From Halorubellus salinus (GTDB taxonomy: Archaea; Halobacteriota; Halobacteria; Halobacteriales; Natrialbaceae): a DNA stretch of 64,000 bases. Of this stretch, positions 18,410 to 25,137 are shown piece after piece. Under the pieces are notes generated by a model that saw only the letters and a program-made list of their open reading frames with translations, ran no database searches and was not told the origin of the DNA. The stretch lies in NCBI RefSeq assembly GCF_020567525.1, contig NZ_JAJCVI010000001.1, forward strand, positions 806,001 to 870,000. Reading direction: 5' to 3'. The position numbers were made by a program, and so were the translations under genes. The first letter of the stretch is position 1. Each line of letters begins with the position of its first letter.

Positions 18410-18865
18410 TCAGTCCTGTTTGTACTCCGTGCGGTACCCGCGGAACTCCGTGCGGTGGGCTTCCTCGTCCGCGAGTAGCGTCACGGCGAGGTCCTCGGTC
18501 ACGGGGTCGTCGGCCTCCTCGGCCGCGTCGATGAGTGCGCGGTACGTCGCGATGGCGTCCTCCTCGGCTTCGAGCACGCCCTCGATGACCGAGAGGACGT
18601 CTGTGGTGTCCTCGGGCGGCTGGAGGCTGTGCTGGTTCGCCTGGAACTCGGCGCTCCCCGGCGGCGCCTCCTCGAGTTGCTTCAGGCGCTCGCCGAGCTG
18701 CTGGGAGTGCGTGAGCTCCTCCTGGATGTCCGTCTGGAGGCTCTCCTTGATCTCCTCGGCGCGCACGCCGTCGAGGACGATGGCGTTCGTCTGGTAGTTC
18801 ATCACGGTCTCGATCTCGTCCTGGTACGCCTTCTTGAGGAGTCGAACGACCTCTTTATCTGCCAT
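18410..18865 (-). CDS. Ferritin-like di-iron domain protein
   Basis: 151-aa four-helix protein of the ferritin-like superfamily. The Glu/His ligands are spaced as expected on the helices: Glu in KKAYQDEIETVMNYQTN, ExxH in IQEELTHSQQLGER, Glu in IEGVLEAEEDAIATYRAL and ExxH in LLADEEAHRTEFRGY. It could store or detoxify iron, or act as a rubrerythrin-like or Dps-like stress protein; motifs alone do not decide. A TATA-like GTTAAG (minus strand, about 18890-18895) lies 27 bases before the ATG, giving a leaderless transcript. The chosen start at MADKEV is where the first helix begins. Confidence 0.85.
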   Translation of the reverse strand: MADKEVVRLLKKAYQDEIETVMNYQTNAIVLDGVRAEEIKESLQTDIQEELTHSQQLGERLKQLEEAPPGSAEFQANQHSLQPPEDTTDVLSVIEGVLEAEEDAIATYRALIDAAEEADDPVTEDLAVTLLADEEAHRTEFRGYRTEYKQD

Positions 18866-19170
18866 ACGAACTAGTACGACCGCATCCCCCTTAACGACTC
18901 GTCCATGACACGTGTGGTGCCGGTTCGTGCGTCGCGTGCGCGCTCGCGACAGCGGACTCACGGGACCGTGTCGTTTCGCGCGACCGTGCCGTCGCGGCCC
19001 TTCGGCCGGCGCGTGGACGTGCTCCGAGCGCTTCGAGTTGGACGACCGATTGGGCTCGCGGCGCGCGCCAGCACCGATTCTGTTCGTTGTCAAATTCTGC
19101 GCTCGCAGGAAAGTACATCACGATAGTTCAAACGCGGTTCGACACCATACCACACGGCAGTGACCAAGGA

Positions 19171-19177
19171 TATATAA
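19171..19177 (+). promoter_or_regulatory. TATA box, upstream leuA promoter
   Basis: tatataa in a GC-rich background is the strongest TATA element in this part of the window. The predicted transcription start is near 19200, giving a 5' untranslated region of about 100 bases before ATG 19305. Confidence 0.6.
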
Positions 19178-19222
19178 GGAGTATGTACACGCCGCAGTCG
19201 TGCGGTTTCTCGCGCGCCGACC

Positions 19223-19276
19223 ATGGTCGCCCACGGGGAGGGGGCCGGCAAGAACTGTCTGGGCGGAACGCTTTAA
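19223..19276 (+). CDS. Candidate short leader ORF before leuA
   Basis: 17 codons, MVAHGEGAGKNCLGGTL, ending in TAA. If transcription starts at the upstream TATA box (about 19200), this is the first ORF on the mRNA. It ends with CTG and, just before the stop, CTT, a leucine codon uncommon in this GC-rich genome. No clear Shine-Dalgarno precedes it, and only 2 of 17 residues are Leu, so this could be chance. It is listed because leuA starts the leucine pathway. Confidence 0.25.
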   Translation: MVAHGEGAGKNCLGGTL

Positions 19277-19277
19277 T
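19271..19277 (+). promoter_or_regulatory. TATA box, proximal leuA promoter
   Basis: ctttaat(acc) is centred about 30 bases before ATG 19305, the normal spacing for a leaderless haloarchaeal transcript. It supports 19305 as a genuine start codon even though that frame is interrupted shortly afterwards. Confidence 0.6.
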
Positions 19278-19304
19278 ACCACCTTCCCCCTGGGACCGAG
19301 TACG

Positions 19305-20535
19305 ATGTCATCCAACGACACGTCCCGCTCTGACACCAGTCAGGGCGATCGAGTTCTTCAAGGGCACTTTGGACGCTACGACTGAGATCGACGCCGCGCG
19401 CGTCTTCGACACGACGCTGCGCGACGGTGAACAGAGTCCGCGGACTTCATTCAGCTACGAAGACAAGCGCGAGATAGCAGCGGCGCTCGACGACATGGGC
19501 ACCCACGTCATCGAGGCAGGGTTCCCCGTGAACTCCGACGCGGAGTTCGAGGCCGTCCGCGACATCGCCAGCTCCACGACAGCGACGACGTGTGGACTGG
19601 CGCGCGTCGTGGACAAGGACGTCGAAGCCGCTCTGGACGCCGGCGTGGACATGGTCCACGTGTTCGCGAGCACCAGCGACGTCCAGATAGAGGACTCCAT
19701 GCACTCGACGCGCGCGGACGTCAAACAGCGCTCCGTCGAGGCCGTGGAGCGCGTCGCCGAGTCGGGGACGACCGTGATGTTCTCCCCGATGGACGCGACG
19801 CGCACCGACGAGGACTACCTCGTCGAGATGGTCGAGGCCGTCACCGACGCCGGCGTCGACTGGATCAACGTCCCGGACACGTGCGGGGTCGCGACCCCGA
19901 CGCGGTTCGGGGACCTCATCGAGGTCGTCGACGCGCACACGACCGCGAACATCGACGTGCACACGCACGACGACTTCGGGCTGGCGACCGCGAACGCGCT
20001 CGCCGGCATCGAAGCGGGCGCGGACCAGGCGCAGGTGTCGGTGAACTCCATCGGCGAACGCGCCGGGAACGCCGCCTACGAGGAGTACGTGATGGCGGTC
20101 GAGTCGCTCTACCAGACCGACACCGGTATCGACACGACCCAGATCACGACGCTGTCGAAGCTCGTCGAGGCGAAGTCCGGTATCGACGTCCCGGGGAACA
20201 AGCCGGTGACTGGCGCGAACGCGTTCAGTCACGAGTCCGGTATCCACGCGGCCGGCGTCATCGAGAACTCGGACACGTTCGAGCCGGGCGTGATGACGCC
20301 CGCGATGGTCGGCGCGACGCGCGAGCTCGTGATGGGCAAGCACACGGGCGCGCACAGCGTCCGCGAGCGCCTGACCGACGCCGGGTTCGAGCCGACCGAC
20401 GAGGAGGTACGCGCCGTGACGCGGCGCGTGAAGGACAAGGGCGCCGACGACGAGCGCGTGACGATGCAGGACGTCGAGGCGTTCGCGCACGAGGTCGGCG
20501 TCACCAAGGAGGACCACGAGGAGGTCCGCGCGTGA
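19305..20535 (+). CDS. leuA: 2-isopropylmalate synthase (LeuA/citramalate-synthase family), apparent frameshift near the start
   Basis: Condenses 2-oxoisovalerate (or a related 2-oxo acid) with acetyl-CoA, the first step of leucine synthesis. Catalytic and metal-binding motifs: ARVFDTTLRDGEQSP near the N-terminus, the helix after HVIEAGFPVNSD, HTHDDFGLATANALAG (metal His residues) and GERAGNAAYEE. The C-terminus is short (no LeuA dimer regulatory domain), so citramalate synthase remains possible. The protein frame has no ATG or GTG near its natural beginning (IEFFKGTLD). The leaderless ATG 19305 is in another frame: it reads MSSNDTSRSDTSQ, then shifts out at GGG (19343-19345). Removing one G joins it smoothly to QAIEFFKGTLD. 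Alternatives are a TTG start at GTLD or ATG 19183, which lies before the predicted transcription start. The gene is intact from codon 15 to the stop. Confidence 0.85.
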
Positions 20536-20598
20536 GGGCCTCGGTCCGTTCGACAGCACCCCCCGCGAGCCCGCGCTCCAGCGACCGTTCGGGCGGCT

Positions 20599-20617
20599 GG
20601 ACGGCAAGCGGCCGTCC
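20599..20617 (+). other. Stem-loop downstream of leuA
   Basis: ggacggc-aagcg-gccgtcc, a perfect 7-bp stem with a 5-base loop, 64 bases after the leuA stop. No T-tract follows, so it is a doubtful terminator; it may mark the 3' end of the leuA mRNA or be chance in GC-rich DNA. Confidence 0.3.
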
Positions 20618-20674
20618 CGCCAGTGGTCGTCGACCGCGAGCACGCGCCGGTAACGATTGCACGGCCCGCAAGAG

Positions 20675-20680
20675 CTATAC
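20675..20680 (+). promoter_or_regulatory. TATA-like box for the ilv leader/ilv-leu operon
   Basis: ctatac within agagctatacgg is centred 29-30 bases before the ATG of the leader ORF at 20707. It predicts a transcript that begins at or just before that ATG, making the leader ORF the first coding unit of the ilvBNC-leuCDB mRNA. Confidence 0.5.
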
Positions 20681-20706
20681 GGCCGGTCGCCTTCAGCGGG
20701 AGGTAC

Positions 20707-20793
20707 ATGCAGTCGACCGTCGCGACCGCGGGCGCGCTCCTCGCCGGGAGCGACGGTGCCGTCGTACGGACCATCGGTATTGTAGGGGCGTAA
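20707..20793 (+). CDS. Candidate branched-chain amino acid leader peptide
   Basis: 28-codon ORF in the gap between leuA and ilvB, too short for usual gene calling. It starts with ATG behind a 7-base Shine-Dalgarno-like gggaggt (20698-20704; spacing is short). Eight of 28 residues are Leu, Val or Ile: LL at 11-12, then the dense tail VVRTIGIVGA. That tail uses GTA twice and ATT once, codons this genome otherwise avoids in favour of GTC and ATC. The final codons GTA GGG GCG form the left arm of a perfect hairpin and the TAA stop sits in its loop. Together this resembles bacterial ilv leader peptides that sense charged tRNA. No experimental proof; a chance ORF is the alternative. Confidence 0.55.
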   Translation: MQSTVATAGALLAGSDGAVVRTIGIVGA

Positions 20794-20803
20794 GCGCCCC
20801 TAC
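20782..20803 (+). promoter_or_regulatory. Attenuator-like hairpin overlapping the leader ORF stop codon
   Basis: gtaggggcg-taag-cgcccctac is a perfect 9-bp inverted repeat with a 4-base loop. The left arm is the last three codons of the leader ORF and the loop holds its TAA. A pyrimidine-rich run (tatccctctccttc) follows directly. A ribosome finishing or stalled on the leader would prevent the stem from forming, which is the logic of an attenuator; whether archaeal RNA polymerase responds is unknown. Confidence 0.55.
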
Positions 20804-20873
20804 TATCCCTCTCCTTCGACCCCGCGTATCGTTCGACCATCACCACCGAGTCCGTTCGACAGCACGACGACAG

Positions 20874-21008
20874 ATGCCCGCAGCACACACCACACACGCA
20901 CGACGCACGCAGCCACTGACGCACCGACATTCGACAGCCACCACGGGGACCGCCGGGTCACGTGACCGTTCGGCGTCGACGCCACGCACGGCGGGGTGGT
21001 GGGCGTGA
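20874..21008 (+). CDS. Second upstream ORF overlapping the ilvB start
   Basis: 44 codons from ATG 20874, ending at TGA 21006-21008, which overlaps the chosen ilvB start GTG (21005) as GTGA. The product is rich in Thr and His (begins MPAAHTTHARRTQPLTHRH) and resembles no family I know. The overlap is the same type of coupling seen elsewhere in this operon, so translation of this ORF could feed ribosomes into ilvB. No Shine-Dalgarno is evident, and the peptide may have no function of its own. Confidence 0.25.
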   Translation: MPAAHTTHARRTQPLTHRHSTATTGTAGSRDRSASTPRTAGWWA

Positions 21009-22828
21009 GCGAACGCGCCCAGGCCGCCGCCGAGTCGGAGGCCGAGCCCGCCACGGAGACCGACGCCGAAAGCGCCACGACGGACGCGTCGGAGACCGCC
21101 GCGGACGAGACGACGGACGCGCGGACGCCGGTGACGACGGGCGCGCAGTCGGTCGTCCGGTCCCTCGAGAACGCCGGCGTCGAGCACTGCTTCGGCGTGC
21201 AAGGCGGCGCGATCATGCCCGTCTACGACGCGGTGTTCGACTCCGAGTTGAATCACTACATGATGGCGCACGAGCAGGCCGCGGCGCACGCCGCTGACGC
21301 GTACGGGATCGTCGCCGGGAGGCCCGGCGTGTGCCTCGCGACCTCGGGGCCGGGGGCGACGAACCTCGTCACCGGCATCGCGGACGCGAACATGGACAGC
21401 GACCCGATGGTCGCACTCACCGGCCAGGTGCCGACGGAGTTCGTCGGGAACGACGCGTTCCAGGAGACGGACACGACCGGCGTCACCGCGCCCATCACGA
21501 AGGACAACACGTTCGCGGCGAGCTCGGACCGCGTCGGCGACGACGTCGGCGAGGCGTTCGCGCTCGCGGCCACGGGCCGACCGGGGCCGACGCTCGTCGA
21601 CCTGCCGAAGGACGTCACGCAGGGCGACACCGACCGGGAGCCGGGGCCGGCGACGCCCCCGGACACGTACCACGTCCAAGAGCGCGCGCCCGCTGACGCG
21701 GTGCAGGACGCGGCGCGCACCATCGAGGACTCGAACGAGCCAGTGCTCCTGTTCGGCGGTGGCGTCATCAAGGGCGACGCGACCGAGGCGGCCCGCGAGT
21801 TCGCCAAGGAGTACGAGATCCCGGTCGTGACGACGATGCCGGCGCTCGGGTCGTTCCCCGAGGACCACGAGTTGAGCCTGGAGATGGGCGGGATGCACGG
21901 TACCGGGTACGCGAACATGGCGCTCACGCACACCGACTGCCTGATCGCGGTCGGGTGCCGGTTCGACGACCGCCTCACTGGCGGTATCGAGACGTTCGCG
22001 CCCGACGCCGAGGTCGTCCACATCGACATCGACCCCGCGGAGATCAGCAAGAACGTCGAGGCCGATCATCCGCTCGTCGGCGACGCGGGAACCGTCCTCA
22101 CGCAGCTGGACGCCGCGATGGACGAGCAGCCGTCGGCGACGAAGTGGCGCGCAACGTGCAAGCAGTGGCAGTCCGAGTACCCGATGGACTACGCCGCGCC
22201 GCGCGACGAACCCCTCAAGCCGCAGTTCGTCGTCGAGGCGTACGACGCCGCCACGAGCGACGACGCCATCGTCACGACCGGCGTCGGCCAACACCAGATG
22301 TGGGCGGCGCAGTACTGGACGTACACCGAACCGCGGACGTGGGTGAGCAGTCACGGCCTCGGCACGATGGGGTACGGGCTCCCTGCCGCCATCGGCGCAC
22401 GCATCGCCGCGGACGCCGAGGGCAAGGAGGACGCCGCCGTCATCGCGTTCGAGGGCGACGGGTCGTTCCTGATGACGATGCAGGAGCTCGCGGTCGCGGT
22501 CCGCGAGAACCTCGACGTCACGGTCGCGGTCCTGAACAACGAGTACATCGGGATGGTCCGCCAGTGGCAGGACGCGTTCTTCGACGGCCGGCACTCCGCG
22601 AGCGACTACGGGTGGTGTCCGGACTTCGCGAAGCTCGCGGAGGCCTTCGGCGCGAAGGGCATCGCGGTCGAGGAGTACGACGAGGTCGCCGACGCCGTCC
22701 AGGAGTCCGTCGAGTACGACGGGCCGGCGGTCGTCGACTTCCGCGTCGACCCGGCGGAGAACGTCTACCCGATGGTTCCGAGCGGTGGCGACAACGGCCA
22801 GTTCGCGCTGGCGGAGGACCAGTTATGA
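21005..22828 (+). CDS. ilvB: Acetolactate synthase large (catalytic) subunit
   Basis: ThDP-dependent enzyme that condenses two pyruvates to acetolactate (valine/leucine) or pyruvate with 2-oxobutyrate (isoleucine). The catalytic Glu is in MMAHEQAAAHAADAYG, the FAD/central domain in TPPDTYHVQ to FGGGVIKGDATEAA, and the ThDP motif is FEGDGSFLMTMQELAVAV with LNNEYIGMVRQWQ. Length 607 aa. An acidic, Ala/Thr/Glu-rich N-terminal extension of about 45 residues precedes TGAQSVVRSLENAGVE. I chose GTG 21005 (MSERAQ); in-frame GTGs at 20996 and 20999 are possible. It is followed by ilvN with a 4-base overlap. Confidence 0.95.
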   Translation: MSERAQAAAESEAEPATETDAESATTDASETAADETTDARTPVTTGAQSVVRSLENAGVEHCFGVQGGAIMPVYDAVFDSELNHYMMAHEQAAAHAADAYGIVAGRPGVCLATSGPGATNLVTGIADANMDSDPMVALTGQVPTEFVGNDAFQETDTTGVTAPITKDNTFAASSDRVGDDVGEAFALAATGRPGPTLVDLPKDVTQGDTDREPGPATPPDTYHVQERAPADAVQDAARTIEDSNEPVLLFGGGVIKGDATEAAREFAKEYEIPVVTTMPALGSFPEDHELSLEMGGMHGTGYANMALTHTDCLIAVGCRFDDRLTGGIETFAPDAEVVHIDIDPAEISKNVEADHPLVGDAGTVLTQLDAAMDEQPSATKWRATCKQWQSEYPMDYAAPRDEPLKPQFVVEAYDAATSDDAIVTTGVGQHQMWAAQYWTYTEPRTWVSSHGLGTMGYGLPAAIGARIAADAEGKEDAAVIAFEGDGSFLMTMQELAVAVRENLDVTVAVLNNEYIGMVRQWQDAFFDGRHSASDYGWCPDFAKLAEAFGAKGIAVEEYDEVADAVQESVEYDGPAVVDFRVDPAENVYPMVPSGGDNGQFALAEDQL

Positions 22829-23712
22829 GCGACGAATCGACTGACGACGCACAGCGAGCAGCGGGCGAATCGACTGACGACGCACAGCGAGCAGCGGGCG
22901 AATCGACTGATAGCACGCAGCGGACGGGTGACGAATCGCACGACGAGACGGTTGCGCCGCGGGCGCGTGCGGACCATCGCCGCGAGGGCCTGGAAGGGCC
23001 GACGCCGGGGGAGCGTCCGGTGCCGCGCGGGAAGCGGAACTCGCAGGGCATCCGCATCGACCCGGAGGTCGAGGCGGAGCGCGAGCCACGGCGTGCGGTC
23101 ATCAGCGTGCTGGTCGCGCACGAGCCCGGCGTGCTGTCGGAGGTGTCGAGTCTCTTCAGTCGCCGACAGTTCAACATCGAGAGTCTGACCGTCGGTGCGA
23201 CGAACGACCCGGAGCGTGCGCGCATCACGGTCGTCGTCGAGGAGCCCGACCCGGGCATCGACCAGGTCGAGAAGCAACTGCGGAAGCTCGTCCCGGTCAT
23301 CTCGGTGCGCGAGCTCGACCCCGACGCGGTGCGTCGGGAGCTCGCGATCATCAAGGTCGACGCGGCGGACCCGAGCGAGGTCGCCGCGGTCGCGGACATG
23401 TACGACGCGCGGACCGTCGACGCGTCCCGGGAGACGGTGACCGTCGAGGTCACGGGCTCCAGACAGAAGATCGAGGGCGCGATCGACACGCTCGGCCAGT
23501 TCGGCGTGCGCGAGATAACGCGGACGGGAACGGCCGCCCAGGCCCGGGGCACGGACAGCACGGCCGGGACACCACCGGCGGAGACGACCGGGCAGACCGA
23601 GGCGGCGGCGGCAGCCACCGACGGCGGCGAACCCGCCGACGCCGCTGGCGCGAGCGACGACGGCGAACCGAAAGACGCAACGGTGGACGACGCAACCACG
23701 GAGCAAGCATGA
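22825..23712 (+). CDS. ilvN: Acetolactate synthase small (regulatory) subunit, extended at both ends
   Basis: ACT-domain subunit that activates IlvB and gives feedback inhibition by valine. The core runs from about 92 to 235: [20 protein letters not shown] (ACT1), [12 protein letters not shown], and the C-terminal half with [17 protein letters not shown] and [18 protein letters not shown]. The total is 295 aa, well above the usual 160-180 for bacterial IlvN. The N-terminal 90 residues include two exact [11 protein letters not shown] repeats plus a third degenerate one, and the last 55 residues are Ala/Thr/Asp-rich. Both tails look disordered. The start ATG overlaps the ilvB stop and the stop overlaps the ilvC start. 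Confidence 0.93.
   Translation: MSDESTDDAQRAAGESTDDAQRAAGESTDSTQRTGDESHDETVAPRARADHRREGLEGPTPGERPVPRGKRNSQGIRIDPEVEAEREPRRAVISVLVAHEPGVLSEVSSLFSRRQFNIESLTVGATNDPERARITVVVEEPDPGIDQVEKQLRKLVPVISVRELDPDAVRRELAIIKVDAADPSEVAAVADMYDARTVDASRETVTVEVTGSRQKIEGAIDTLGQFGVREITRTGTAAQARGTDSTAGTPPAETTGQTEAAAAATDGGEPADAAGASDDGEPKDATVDDATTEQA
22834..22932. repeat. 33-bp in-frame tandem repeat at the ilvN 5' end
   Basis: Two identical 33-base units (22834-22866 and 22867-22899, beginning gaatcgactgacgacgcaca) and a diverged third (22900-22932) encode [11 protein letters not shown] x2 and [11 protein letters not shown]. The identity of copies 1 and 2 at the DNA level points to recent duplication; the length keeps the reading frame. 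Confidence 0.9.
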
Positions 23713-24761
23713 CAGACGACGAGTTCAGTACGACGGTGTACTACGACGACGACGCTGACGAATCGTACCTCCAATCGAAGACGGTCGCGGTACTCGGCTA
23801 CGGGAGCCAGGGGCACGCCCACGCGTTGAACCTCCACGAGAGCGGTTTCGACGTCGTGGTCGGCCTGCGCGAGTCCTCGGACTCGTGGCCGGTCGCCGAG
23901 GACGACGGGCTGGACGTGGCGACGCCGCGCGAGGCCGCCGAGCAGGCGGACGTCGTGAGCGTCCTCGTCCCGGACACCGTCCAGCCGGCGGTCTACGAGC
24001 AGATCAAGCCCGCGCTCGAGGAAGGCGACACCCTCCAGTTCGCACACGGGTTCAACGTACACTACAACCAGATCGAGCCCCCCGAGGGCGTGGACGTGAC
24101 GCTCGTCGCGCCGAAGTCCCCCGGCCACATCGTTCGCCGGAACTACGAGCGCGACGAGGGCACGCCCGGCCTGCTCGCGGTCTACCAGGACGAGACCGGC
24201 GAAGCAGCTCAGGAGGCCCTGGCGTACGCGAAGGGCATCGGCTGCACGCGAGCGGGCGTCATCGAGACGACGTTCGCGGAGGAGACCGAGACCGACCTGT
24301 TCGGCGAACAGGCCGTCCTCTGCGGCGGCGTCACGTCGCTCGTCAAGCAGGGGTACGAGACGCTCGTCGACGCGGGCTACAGCCCGGAGATGGCGTACTT
24401 CGAGTGCCTGAACGAGCTGAAGCTCATCGTCGACCTGATGTACGAGGACGGGCTCGGCGGGATGTGGCACTCCGTCAGTGACACGGCAGAGTACGGCGGG
24501 TTGACGCGCGGCGACCGCGTCGTCGACGACCACGCTCGCGAGAAGATGGAGGAAGTGCTCGAGGAGGTCCAGAACGGCGAGTTCGCCCGCGAGTGGATCG
24601 CGGAGAACCAGGCCGGTCGGCCGAGCTACACGCAGCGAAAGCGCGCCGAGGAGAACCACGAGATCGAGGCCGTCGGCGAGGACCTCCGCGGGCTGTTCTC
24701 GTGGAACGACGACGCCGAGAGCGACGAGCAGGAATCAGCGCCAGCGGCCGCGGACGACTAA
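23709..24761 (+). CDS. ilvC: Ketol-acid reductoisomerase (class I, short form)
   Basis: Converts acetolactate to dihydroxyisovalerate (and the isoleucine equivalent) using NAD(P)H and Mg2+. The Rossmann loop [20 protein letters not shown] starts at about 27; [17 protein letters not shown] carries the cofactor-specificity loop. Metal and substrate residues follow in [26 protein letters not shown] and the C-terminal knotted domain [18 protein letters not shown]. Length 350 aa fits class I. The start overlaps the ilvN stop (ATGA). Confidence 0.96.
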   Translation: MTDDEFSTTVYYDDDADESYLQSKTVAVLGYGSQGHAHALNLHESGFDVVVGLRESSDSWPVAEDDGLDVATPREAAEQADVVSVLVPDTVQPAVYEQIKPALEEGDTLQFAHGFNVHYNQIEPPEGVDVTLVAPKSPGHIVRRNYERDEGTPGLLAVYQDETGEAAQEALAYAKGIGCTRAGVIETTFAEETETDLFGEQAVLCGGVTSLVKQGYETLVDAGYSPEMAYFECLNELKLIVDLMYEDGLGGMWHSVSDTAEYGGLTRGDRVVDDHAREKMEEVLEEVQNGEFAREWIAENQAGRPSYTQRKRAEENHEIEAVGEDLRGLFSWNDDAESDEQESAPAAADD

Positions 24762-24783
24762 CCAACAGATACATTCCACAGCA

Positions 24784-25137
24784 ATGACCGAGAACCAGCG
24801 AGACGCCGACGAGAACGCGACGCCGATGCGAGCGGTCAGTCACACGAACCCGTACACGAACGAATCCATGGGGTCGGTCTTCGAGCACGGCGTGACCGTC
24901 GTCGCCGACGGCGGCCGACGCGACGCCGTCGACGAGGACCCGGACGCGGCCGTCGACGCGGACGCGGCCCCGGACGACGAACCGTTCGACGACGCGGACG
25001 CGGCCCCGGACGACGACGCCGAGGACGACGCGGACGGAACGCCGATGAAGGACGTATCGCACGAGGCCCCGAGCGGGGGTCACGGGAATCGCATGTTCGA
25101 GCGCGTCGGCGACACGACCGACGTCACAGAGGAATGA
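24784..25137 (+). CDS. Uncharacterised acidic protein with twin motif, inside the ilv-leu operon
   Basis: 117 aa, function unknown. It is very acidic in the middle (about 50-85, nearly all Asp, Ala, Glu, Pro). Two related motifs flank this linker: TPMRAVSHTNPYTNESMGSVFEHG (about 13-36, split here as TPMRAVSHTNPY and SVFEHG) and TPMKDVSHEAPSGGHGNRMFERVG near the C-terminus (TPMKDVSH, MFERVG). The shared pattern is TPM-x2-VSH-x2-P-x(7-9)-FE-x-G. It lies 22 bases after ilvC, and its stop overlaps the leuC start (ATGA), so it is translationally coupled to leuC. A regulatory or assembly role for the pathway is a guess from position only. Confidence 0.8.
   Translation: MTENQRDADENATPMRAVSHTNPYTNESMGSVFEHGVTVVADGGRRDAVDEDPDAAVDADAAPDDEPFDDADAAPDDDAEDDADGTPMKDVSHEAPSGGHGNRMFERVGDTTDVTEE

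Larger units (their letters stand above)
18866..19304. other. 440-base region with two successive promoter-like boxes before leuA
   Basis: The first 290 bases (18900-19160) hold nothing I can name. Then come two AT-rich TATA-like boxes exactly 100 bases apart (tatataa at 19171 and ctttaat at 19271), with a short ORF between them at 19223-19276. The layout suggests tandem promoters or a regulated leader for leuA. Confidence 0.5.

Noticed and set aside
18900-19160. A stable RNA gene upstream of leuA
   Set aside because: Looked for cloverleaf, 7S and RNase P features and long stems; none found.
19087-19304. A much longer LeuA N-terminus starting at TTG 19087 or ATG 19183
   Set aside because: It would begin before the predicted transcription starts, runs through both promoter boxes and gives a Pro/Arg-rich stretch unlike a LeuA N-terminus. 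The leaderless ATG 19305 with a one-base shift explains the data better.
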